From Oscillospiraceae bacterium (lineage in GTDB: Bacteria > Bacillota > Clostridia > Oscillospirales > Acutalibacteraceae), in the NCBI GenBank assembly GCA_902796075.1, contig CADBNN010000094.1, positions 1 to 38,684 on the forward strand: 38,684 nt of DNA, given 5' to 3'. Below the pieces are notes generated by a model. That model was not told the DNA's origin. It saw only the letters and a list, made by a program, of their open reading frames with translations, and made no database searches. Shown one piece after another: positions 32,421 to 38,684 of the stretch. Made by a program: the position numbers and the translations under genes. Position 1 is the stretch's first letter. Each line of letters begins with the position of its first letter.

Positions 32421-33835
32421 GCTTTGGCACCTCCGTACAAACCGGGCTTGCGGCAGGCTTTAAAGCGCGAAGCGCCTTTCAGCATCAACCGGGAAGCGCC
32501 CACGCCCATGATGAAGTTGAAAATAACGCCGATGAGCAGGGTGTAGCCGAAGGAATAAATAGAGCCGGTGATGGTGTTAGCCACAGCCAGGCCGGGGATA
32601 AGGCCGATGGTGTGGTTATACAGCCACATGAACGGCCACAGGATCTTGGCCCACACGCCGTTGTAAGGGCCAAACAAGCCCATCAGAATAATGGCCACGA
32701 TCACGTTGGTCACGTTGCCGTCCAAAATGGCGGAAAAGGCATTGGAAAAACCGGCGTCGATGGCGCCGTCGATGGTTTTGCCGTTCACGTTGATCTCTTC
32801 TTTGATACGTTCGGCGGTGATCACGTTGGAGTCAACGCCCATGCCGATGGACAGAATGATACCGGCAATGCCGGGGATGGTGAGAGTGAAGCTGTTCACA
32901 CCCGAGAAGAAACCGCTGGTGCAGGCGATCACGCCGGCGATCTGCCCCAAAATGGCAATGCAGGCAATGGCGCCGGGCAGACGGTATTTGGCGATCATCA
33001 GCAAGCAAATGGCGATGAAGGCGGCAATGCCGGCCGTCAGCATCACCTGCAGGGCTTTTTCACCCAGCGTGGGGTTGATTACCCGGATGGTATCGTCGAT
33101 CTTCAGCGCAAAGGGCAGCGAACCGGCGTTGATCTTTTCCGCCAGGTCCACGGCCGTGTCCGCGTCTTCCATACCGGTGATGACCGCTTTGCCGTTGGTA
33201 ATAACGGCGTTGACCTTCGGGGCGGACAACATGTTATTGTCCAGCCAGATGGAAATGGTATCGTTCAAATATTTTTCGGTGGCGGTGGCAAACTTGGTGG
33301 CGCCCACGTCGGTGAGGTTCAGGCTTACCAGATAGCCGCCCAGTTCATCGTTATACCCCGCTTCGGCGCTTTCCACGTCGGCTGCGCCCTGCAGCAGCAC
33401 GTCGCCGCTGGCGGAACTGCCGGCACGGAAGGTGACCAGCGCGGTTTCGCCCAGTTCTTCCACGGCGGCGGCAGGATCATAGTCCGATTCCTGCGACTGC
33501 CAGGGGAACCGCACGATGATCTGTTTATTATCATTGTCGGTATATACTTCGCTGTTGGTGATGTTGGCGTTTACCAGACGGGTGTTGATAATGTTTTCCG
33601 CGTCGCTCATATCCTGCGCCGTGATGTTGTTGAAATCGGCTTCGGTCACATCAGGCGTGAAAATGGCTTCCACACCGCCTTGGATATCAATGCCCCATCG
33701 AATGTTGCCGGCGCCCTTAACGTAGACCTGCTCAATGTCGCCGTAATAGGTGCTCACGCCAAAAAAGGCGAGATAGGCGAACGCGAGGATCAACAGGGCG
33801 ACCACGATAAAGGTGGCTTTTCCTGAACGCTTCAT
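32417..33835 (-). CDS. secD: Protein translocase subunit SecD
   Basis: This is a 472-residue protein from ATG 33835 (GGAGGG 6-7 nt upstream); the longer frame runs back through the promoter and is rejected. TM1 is at 8-27, then the extracytoplasmic P1 domain follows with the GIDIQGG motif. Later come LNLTDVGATKFA and the TM region with GMGVDSNVITAERIKEEI, the SecD signature around the proton-relay aspartate. It forms a complex with SecF for late steps of Sec-dependent export. A loop near the last helices (FGPYNGVWAKILWPFMWLYN) is longer than in many SecDs. A separate promoter and hairpin-bearing leader lie upstream. Confidence 0.94.
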   Translation of the reverse strand: MKRSGKATFIVVALLILAFAYLAFFGVSTYYGDIEQVYVKGAGNIRWGIDIQGGVEAIFTPDVTEADFNNITAQDMSDAENIINTRLVNANITNSEVYTDNDNKQIIVRFPWQSQESDYDPAAAVEELGETALVTFRAGSSASGDVLLQGAADVESAEAGYNDELGGYLVSLNLTDVGATKFATATEKYLNDTISIWLDNNMLSAPKVNAVITNGKAVITGMEDADTAVDLAEKINAGSLPFALKIDDTIRVINPTLGEKALQVMLTAGIAAFIAICLLMIAKYRLPGAIACIAILGQIAGVIACTSGFFSGVNSFTLTIPGIAGIILSIGMGVDSNVITAERIKEEINVNGKTIDGAIDAGFSNAFSAILDGNVTNVIVAIILMGLFGPYNGVWAKILWPFMWLYNHTIGLIPGLAVANTITGSIYSFGYTLLIGVIFNFIMGVGASRLMLKGASRFKACRKPGLYGGAKA

Positions 33836-33871
33836 GGCATTCCCTCCAAAAAAATGTGTATGCGGGGGGCT

Positions 33872-33888
33872 TGTCCCTTTAAGGGACA
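33872..33888 (-). other. Perfect inverted repeat in the secD leader
   Basis: TGTCCCTTTAAGGGACA can form a 7-bp hairpin within the roughly 70-nt secD leader. There is no T run after it, so it is not a plain terminator. A translational-control or mRNA-stability role, or a repressor site, is possible. Confidence 0.5.
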
Positions 33889-33910
33889 CCGCCGCACACT
33901 GGTAAAGGAT

Positions 33911-33939
33911 ATTATAGTATATACAAATGAAAAAGTCAA
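33911..33939 (-). promoter_or_regulatory. Promoter of secD-secF
   Basis: On the minus strand: TTGACT (33939-33934), a 17-nt spacer and consensus TATAAT (33916-33911). Confidence 0.85.
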
Positions 33940-33967
33940 TAAAAAATCCTGTTAAATCTGTGTCTGC

Positions 33968-34002
33968 CCAAAACAAATCGCCCCGGCCGGAGGCCAGAGC
34001 GA
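33968..34002 (-). terminator. Terminator of the glycolysis-VanY operon
   Basis: An 11-bp stem with two G-U pairs (33978-33988 with 33992-34002, 3-nt loop), followed on the minus strand by TTTGTTTTGG. It lies 28 nt after the VanY-like stop. Confidence 0.75.
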
Positions 34003-34029
34003 CGCGGTATGCAGCATGGGCGGAGCGGC

Positions 34030-35046
34030 TTATTGCCCGCCGGCTTTTATGTAATCGATATATTCTTCCAGGCAATAGCCCAGTTCGGTCATGCGTTTGG
34101 CGTGCTTAACGCCCACAAAACGGAAGTGCCACGGTTCCCAAATCACGCCGGTAAGGGACTGTTTTTCCTTTTCATAGCGCAAAATAAAGCCGTAATCGTT
34201 GCAGTGGGTATACAGCCACTTGCCCGCCTTGGTAGAACCGAAATCCTGTTCCAGGCTGTTGAAGTCAATGGCCAGACCCGACTGATGTTCGCTGGTGCCC
34301 GGCCGGGCCACAATGGTGGCGGCGTAATCTTCGGCTTCTTTTTGGGAGAAGGAGGGATTATCCCGCTTGGCCCGTTCCACCCGGTTCCAATACAGCCGGT
34401 TTTGGGTTTCATACGACCGGTAGCAGGAAACGGGATACAGCCACACGCCGTCGTTGGCGGCGGCCTTCACCATGTCTTTATAGGCCGTGATAATGCGGGA
34501 ATCCAGCCGGTATTCTTCGTCCAGATAGGTCATGGGCACGCTCCAGCTGCTGTCCACGGTGTGGGTGGGATTGAGCAGGAACAAATACCATTCGTTCAGT
34601 TCGTCCGCGCCCGATTTGGTGTATTGAATGTAGTCGCCGTTCACCTTGCCGTTGGCGGGTTGGGCTGCCTGCGAAGAGGTCGCCTGTGAGGAAACTGCTT
34701 GAGAAGAGACCGCTTGCGATGAAACCGCCTGAGAAGAAACAGCCTGCGACGAAGTTGCCTGCGACGACGCTTCCTGCGACGACGCCTGCGACGAAGGAGC
34801 CTGGGAACCGGTCGACGCGTCAGACGCGGGTTGGGAAGAAGATTCCGGTTGGGACGCGGGCAGCGAAGCGGGCTGGGTGGTAACAGACGAAGCGTCTGTT
34901 GCGGTTTGGGGCCCTTTGAGGGCCTGCACGCCTTTCACAATGCCAAACACCACCAGGCACACCAGCAGCACGCCGGCAATATAAATGGCAAATTCCAGTT
35001 TGCGGCCGCCCCCTTTGCGTTTTTTGCGTCGTTTATTATTGGCCAT
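34030..35046 (-). CDS. Membrane-anchored VanY-type D-alanyl-D-alanine carboxypeptidase (peptidase M15)
   Basis: This is a 338-residue protein. A very basic N-terminus (NNKRRKKRKGGGRK) precedes one membrane helix (18-37), so the enzyme faces outward. A Ser/Gln/Ala-rich linker (about 50-130) contains tandem SSQAV-like pentapeptides. The M15 domain carries zinc ligands H254 and D261 (SEHQSGLAID) and H307, with catalytic E304 (EPWH). It should trim the terminal D-alanine from peptidoglycan stem peptides. It is the last gene after pgk, tpiA and gpmI, 19 nt behind gpmI. That linkage looks like simple co-transcription. No vancomycin-resistance genes are nearby, so a resistance role is not suggested. 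Confidence 0.9.
   Translation of the reverse strand: MANNKRRKKRKGGGRKLEFAIYIAGVLLVCLVVFGIVKGVQALKGPQTATDASSVTTQPASLPASQPESSSQPASDASTGSQAPSSQASSQEASSQATSSQAVSSQAVSSQAVSSQAVSSQATSSQAAQPANGKVNGDYIQYTKSGADELNEWYLFLLNPTHTVDSSWSVPMTYLDEEYRLDSRIITAYKDMVKAAANDGVWLYPVSCYRSYETQNRLYWNRVERAKRDNPSFSQKEAEDYAATIVARPGTSEHQSGLAIDFNSLEQDFGSTKAGKWLYTHCNDYGFILRYEKEKQSLTGVIWEPWHFRFVGVKHAKRMTELGYCLEEYIDYIKAGGQ
34666..34794 (-). repeat. In-frame SSQA-type pentapeptide repeat tract
   Basis: Residues about 85-127 of the VanY-like protein repeat SSQ plus A and V, T or S, roughly every 15 nt. Codons vary between units (for example GCC, GCG and GCT), so the repeat is kept more strongly at the protein level than as DNA. 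It is probably a flexible wall-spanning linker. Confidence 0.85.
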
Positions 35047-35065
35047 GGTTTTTCACGTCCTTTGT

Positions 35066-36598
35066 TTACAAAATCAGGCTTTGCCCGGTCATTTCGGCCG
35101 GCTGTTCCAAGCCCATGATCTTCAGCATGGTGGGCGAAAGGTCGGCCAGCCGGCCGCCCTGCCGCACTTGGCAATCCAGCCCGCACACGCAGAAGGGCAC
35201 CGGGTTGGTGGTGTGGGCGGTAAAGGGCGTGCCGTCGTCTTCCGCCATATAATCGGCGTTGCCGTGGTCGGCCGTGATGAGGGCCACGCCATGCATTTTC
35301 AGGGTAGAATCCACCACCCGGCCCACACATTCGTCCACCGTTTCCACCGCTTTCACGGCGGCGTTGAACACGCCCGTGTGGCCCACCATATCGCAGTTGG
35401 CAAAGTTGAGTATCACCGCGTCGTACTTGCCGCTTTCAATGGCTTCGCACACGGCGTCGCACACGGGATAGGCGCTCATTTCCGGCTTCAGGTCAAAGGT
35501 GGAAACGTCCGGCGTGGGGATCAAAATCCGGTCTTCACCGGGGAATTTTACTTCTTCGCCCCCGTTGAAAAAGAAGGTGACGTGGGCGTATTTGGTGGTT
35601 TCGGCAATGCGCAGCTGGGTTTTGCCGTGTTTGCTCAACGTCTCGCCCATGGTCATGGTCAGGGCTTCGGGCTTAAAGGCCACGTCCACGTTGGGCATGG
35701 TGGCGTCATATTCGGTCATGCACACATAATGCAGGGGGAAGCAGCCGTTGGGCCGTGCAAAGCCGGTAAAATCCGGGTCCACAAACGCCCGGGTGATCTC
35801 TCGCGCCCGGTCAGGGCGGAAATTGAAGAACACCAGCGAATCGCCCGCTTCCACCTTGCCGTCGGCACAGCACACGGTGGGCAGCAAAAATTCGTCGGTA
35901 ATAAACTTGCCGTCTTCGTCTTTGGTTTGGTAAGAAGCCTCCACCGCGGCCACGGGGTCGGCGGTTTGCACGCCTTCGCCCAGCACCATGGCGTTATAGG
36001 CTTTTTGCACCCGGGCCCACTGGGTATCCCGGTCCATGCCGTAATAACGGCCGGCCAGGGTGGCCAGTTTGCCCACGCCGATGCGCGCCATTTGTTCCAG
36101 CGCTTCGGCTACGTATTCTTTGCCGGAGGTGGGGGGTACGTCCCGCCCGTCCAGCAGACCGTGCACGTAAACCTGTTTCAGTCCTTCCCGTTTGGCCATT
36201 TCCAGCAGCGCCCACAGGTGGCGGTTGTGGCTGTGCACCCCGCCGGGAGACAGCAGCCCCAGCAAATGCAGTTTGGTGCCGTTGGCCTTGCAGTTGGCCA
36301 TGGCGGCCTTCAAAGCCGGGTTTTCAAAAAAGTCACCGTCTTCGATCGACTTGGTGATGCGGGTGAGTTCCTGATACACCACCCGGCCGGCGCCGATGTT
36401 GGTGTGGCCCACTTCGCTGTTGCCCATCTGGCCGTCGGGCAGGCCCACGTCCATGCCCGAAGCGCCGATGGTGGTAAAGGGGCAGGTGGCGAAAAATTCA
36501 TCCAAACGGGGGGTTTTGGCGGCGGCAATGGCGTTGTTTTTGGGGTTGGGGTTAATGCCGAAGCCGTCCATGATAATGAGTACGACCGGTTGTTTCAT
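35066..36598 (-). CDS. gpmI: 2,3-bisphosphoglycerate-independent phosphoglycerate mutase
   Basis: This is a 510-residue enzyme of the alkaline-phosphatase superfamily. Metal ligand D11 lies in MDGFGINP and the phosphoserine residue S61 in GQMGNSEVGH. Later metal-site segments include ITADHGNADYM. It interconverts 3- and 2-phosphoglycerate with two manganese ions. GGAGG precedes the ATG. It lies 17 nt after tpiA in a glycolytic operon. The length matches the family. Confidence 0.97.
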   Translation of the reverse strand: MKQPVVLIIMDGFGINPNPKNNAIAAAKTPRLDEFFATCPFTTIGASGMDVGLPDGQMGNSEVGHTNIGAGRVVYQELTRITKSIEDGDFFENPALKAAMANCKANGTKLHLLGLLSPGGVHSHNRHLWALLEMAKREGLKQVYVHGLLDGRDVPPTSGKEYVAEALEQMARIGVGKLATLAGRYYGMDRDTQWARVQKAYNAMVLGEGVQTADPVAAVEASYQTKDEDGKFITDEFLLPTVCCADGKVEAGDSLVFFNFRPDRAREITRAFVDPDFTGFARPNGCFPLHYVCMTEYDATMPNVDVAFKPEALTMTMGETLSKHGKTQLRIAETTKYAHVTFFFNGGEEVKFPGEDRILIPTPDVSTFDLKPEMSAYPVCDAVCEAIESGKYDAVILNFANCDMVGHTGVFNAAVKAVETVDECVGRVVDSTLKMHGVALITADHGNADYMAEDDGTPFTAHTTNPVPFCVCGLDCQVRQGGRLADLSPTMLKIMGLEQPAEMTGQSLIL

Positions 36599-36615
36599 GG
36601 TATGCCTGCCTCCGC

Positions 36616-37383
36616 TTATTTAGACGCCGCCGCTACGATAGCGGCAAAATCGTTGGGTTTTAAGGAGGCGCCGCCGATCAGCCCGCCGTCCACGTGTTCC
36701 ATGGCCAGCAGTTCGGCCGCGTTGCCCGCGTTCATGGAACCGCCGTATTGAATGGTCATATGGTCGGCCGCCGCCTGGCCGTACAGCCCGGCCACTGTGG
36801 CGCGGATCACGCCGCACACCTGGTTGGCTTGTTCGGCGGTGGCGGTCAGCCCCGTGCCGATGGCCCACACCGGTTCGTAGGCGATGATCACTTGCCCCAG
36901 CTGTTCGGGCTTGATCTCTTTCAGGGCGATCTTCACCTGCATGGCCACCAGTTCGTCGGTAATGCCCTGCTGGCGCTGTTCCAGATATTCGCCCACGCAC
37001 AAAATGCCGGTCATGCCGGCGTTCACGGCGGCGGTGAGCCGTTTGGCCACCGTTTCGTCCGTGTCGCCAAAATAGGTGCGCCGTTCGCTGTGGCCCACAA
37101 TCACCACGTTCACGCCCATAGCGGTGAGCATGGCAGGCGATATTTCGCCCGTAAAGGCGCCGTGGTCTTCAAAATGGCAGTTTTGGGCGCCAATGCGAAT
37201 GTTGCTGTCGGCAGCCGCGCCCAACACCACCTGCAGATCCACAAAGGGCACGCAGGCTATCACGGTGCAGGCGGCATCGGCCACCAAGGGCTTGATTTCG
37301 TTGATCAGCTGCACGGCTTCGCCGGGGGTTTTGTTCATTTTCCAGTTGCCGGCGATCACGGCCGGCCGCAGGGCTTTATTCAT
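36616..37383 (-). CDS. tpiA: Triosephosphate isomerase
   Basis: This 255-residue TIM barrel has N13 and K15 in GNWKMN, the electrophile H98 in VGHSERR and the catalytic base E170 in AYEPVWAIGTG. It interconverts dihydroxyacetone phosphate and glyceraldehyde-3-phosphate. GGAG lies about 10 nt upstream of the ATG. It sits between pgk and gpmI, with a short hairpin in the 60-nt gap to pgk. Confidence 0.97.
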   Translation of the reverse strand: MNKALRPAVIAGNWKMNKTPGEAVQLINEIKPLVADAACTVIACVPFVDLQVVLGAAADSNIRIGAQNCHFEDHGAFTGEISPAMLTAMGVNVVIVGHSERRTYFGDTDETVAKRLTAAVNAGMTGILCVGEYLEQRQQGITDELVAMQVKIALKEIKPEQLGQVIIAYEPVWAIGTGLTATAEQANQVCGVIRATVAGLYGQAAADHMTIQYGGSMNAGNAAELLAMEHVDGGLIGGASLKPNDFAAIVAAASK

Positions 37384-37410
37384 ATTGATCTACTCCATTC
37401 TATGCAGAAT

Positions 37411-37431
37411 GGGCGGCCAAATTGACCGCCC
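37411..37431 (-). other. Intercistronic hairpin between pgk and tpiA
   Basis: An 8-bp GC-rich stem (GGGCGG against CCGCCC plus two inner pairs, 5-nt loop). There is no T run on the minus strand, so it is more likely an mRNA stabiliser or processing site than a terminator. Confidence 0.5.
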
Positions 37432-37443
37432 GAACTGACTTGA

Positions 37444-38637
37444 TTATTTATCGTTAAGAGCGGCGATACCGGGCAGTTCCAACCCTTCCAGGAATTCCAG
37501 CGACGCGCCGCCGCCGGTGGAAATGTGGGTCATTTTGTCGCCAAAGCCCAGTTTTTCCACAGCCGCGGCCGAATCGCCGCCGCCGATGATGGAAATGGCA
37601 CCGGATTCCGCCACCGCTTTGGCCACCGCAATGGTGCCGGCGGCAAAGCGATCCCATTCCGAAACGCCCATGGGGCCGTTCCAGATCACCGTGCCCGCGC
37701 CTTTAATGGCGTCGGCATACAGTTCTTCGGTGCGGGGGCCGATGTCCAGCCCCATATACCCGTCGGGAATGCCTTCTTCCACGTTGGCGATCAGCATATT
37801 GCAGTCGGGGGCATATTGATCGCCGCAGCGGCTGTCCAGCGGCAGCAAAAAGCGCACGCCTTTTTCCGCGGCTTGCTTCACAATGTTGTTGGCCAGGTCA
37901 AACTTGTCCCTTTCGCACAGCGAGGTGCCGATGGCTTCACCGGAAGCGGCCTTAAAGGTGTAGGCCATGGCGCCGCCGATGATGAGGGTGTCCACCTTGC
38001 CCAGCAGGTTTTCGATCACGCCGATCTTATCCGAAACTTTGGCGCCGCCCAAAATCGCCACAAAGGGCCGTTTGGGATCGGCCAGAGCGGTGCCCATCAC
38101 GCTGATTTCTTTTTGGATCAGATAGCCGCACACGGCGGGCAGATAGTCGGCCACGCCCGCGGTGGAAGAATGGGCCCGGTGGGCGGTGCCGAAAGCGTCG
38201 TTCACATACACGTCCGCCAAACTGGCCAGCGCTTTGGAAAAGCCGGGATCGTTTTTGGTCTCTTCGGCGTGGAAGCGTACGTTTTCAAGCAAAATAGCTT
38301 CGCCTTCCTTCATGTTGGCGGCCAGTTCTTTGGCGCTTTCGCCCACCACGTCTTTGGCCAGCTTCACTTCAAAGCCCAGCAGTTCACTTAACCGTTTGGC
38401 CACCGGCGCCATGGAAAATTCCGGTTTGAATTCGCCCTTGGGCCGTCCCAGGTGGGAGCACAAAATCACTTTGGCGTGGTGGTCCAGCAAATAGCGGATG
38501 GTGGGCAGCGAGGAAACGATGCGTTTGTCGTTGGTGATCACGCCGTCTTTCAAAGGCACGTTGAAATCGCAGCGCACCAGCACGCGCTTTCCGCTAACGT
38601 CAATATCCTCAATGGTTTTTTTGTTCAGTGCGTTCAT
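37444..38637 (-). CDS. pgk: Phosphoglycerate kinase
   Basis: This is a 397-residue enzyme from ATG 38637 (GGAGGG about 10 nt upstream); the longer frame upstream is unsupported. It has the N-terminal substrate-site [12 protein letters not shown] and the [11 protein letters not shown] motif. The C-terminal nucleotide-binding [13 protein letters not shown] and [13 protein letters not shown] complete the fold. It makes ATP from 1,3-bisphosphoglycerate. It is the first gene of pgk-tpiA-gpmI inside the window; gap is expected just outside but cannot be seen. No clear promoter was found in the last 47 bases. Confidence 0.97.
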   Translation of the reverse strand: MNALNKKTIEDIDVSGKRVLVRCDFNVPLKDGVITNDKRIVSSLPTIRYLLDHHAKVILCSHLGRPKGEFKPEFSMAPVAKRLSELLGFEVKLAKDVVGESAKELAANMKEGEAILLENVRFHAEETKNDPGFSKALASLADVYVNDAFGTAHRAHSSTAGVADYLPAVCGYLIQKEISVMGTALADPKRPFVAILGGAKVSDKIGVIENLLGKVDTLIIGGAMAYTFKAASGEAIGTSLCERDKFDLANNIVKQAAEKGVRFLLPLDSRCGDQYAPDCNMLIANVEEGIPDGYMGLDIGPRTEELYADAIKGAGTVIWNGPMGVSEWDRFAAGTIAVAKAVAESGAISIIGGGDSAAAVEKLGFGDKMTHISTGGGASLEFLEGLELPGIAALNDK

Positions 38638-38684
38638 AGTGAGAAACCCTCCAAAATATAATGCAAATGTTTCCATAACAACAA

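Noticed and set aside
34666-34794. Regular 15-nt repeats as a possible CRISPR array
   Set aside because: The repeats are in frame inside a coding region, have no spacers and vary at codon third positions.
34030-35046. Vancomycin-resistance interpretation of the VanY-like gene
   Set aside because: No vanH, vanA/B or vanX-like genes nearby; M15 carboxypeptidases are common housekeeping wall enzymes.

Overview
The window looks like a piece of chromosome from a GC-rich, Gram-positive, spore-forming anaerobe of the class Clostridia, probably an uncultivated gut Oscillospirales-like lineage (inferred, not tested). The support is: AGGAGG-type ribosome binding sites with sigma-A promoters; a CotF-like spore coat protein; a cysteine T-box ahead of cysE; the DUF1385-prmC and recA-recX-rimO-pgsA neighbourhoods; and dockerin-tagged secreted proteins. 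Almost all of it is core genome. I see no phage, transposase, integrase, CRISPR array, tRNA or rRNA.

Layout. 1-82 is the end of a dockerin protein. 136-3387 (minus) is an ABC exporter pair followed by a TtcA-type tRNA thiolase. 3550-4005 (minus) is a CotF-like protein. 4123-5841 (plus) is a secreted glycerophosphodiester phosphodiesterase with a dockerin. 6045-15160 (plus) is a long, tightly overlapped run: lipoprotein, response regulator, histidine kinase, DUF1385 protein, prmC, recA, recX, rimO, pgsA. 15203-18214 (plus) is a cysteine T-box followed by cysE, a HAD phosphatase and cysS. 18277-20630 (minus) is yhbY, an ECF S component and mnmE. 20938-23678 (plus) is an AbrB-like regulator, a methionine gamma-lyase family enzyme and a PnuC-like membrane protein. 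23861-24148 is a predicted structured non-coding RNA with its own promoter and terminator. 24249-25322 (plus) is a secreted protein with a cohesin-like domain, a helical linker and a dockerin. 25385-27123 (minus) is asnS plus a small zinc-ribbon protein. 27277-29556 (plus) is a cytoplasmic GH2 beta-mannosidase-like enzyme. 29630-30904 (minus) holds two membrane proteins. 31038-33835 (minus) is secD-secF. 34030-38637 (minus) is pgk-tpiA-gpmI followed by a VanY-like peptidase.

The most interesting material is the cell-surface dockerin set and the RNA beside it. Three dockerin proteins lie within 25 kb. One of them also carries a cohesin-like domain, so it could in principle bind dockerin partners while being tethered itself. 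The two complete dockerin genes share a nearly identical promoter block. The roughly 290-nt RNA immediately upstream of the cohesin-dockerin gene contains three copies of a TGAGTCCCA-like element and several helices. It may belong to a known class such as raiA, but I could not confirm this.

Start codons were chosen by ribosome binding site and family length. Where this differs from the longest open frame, the entry says so. No database search was possible.
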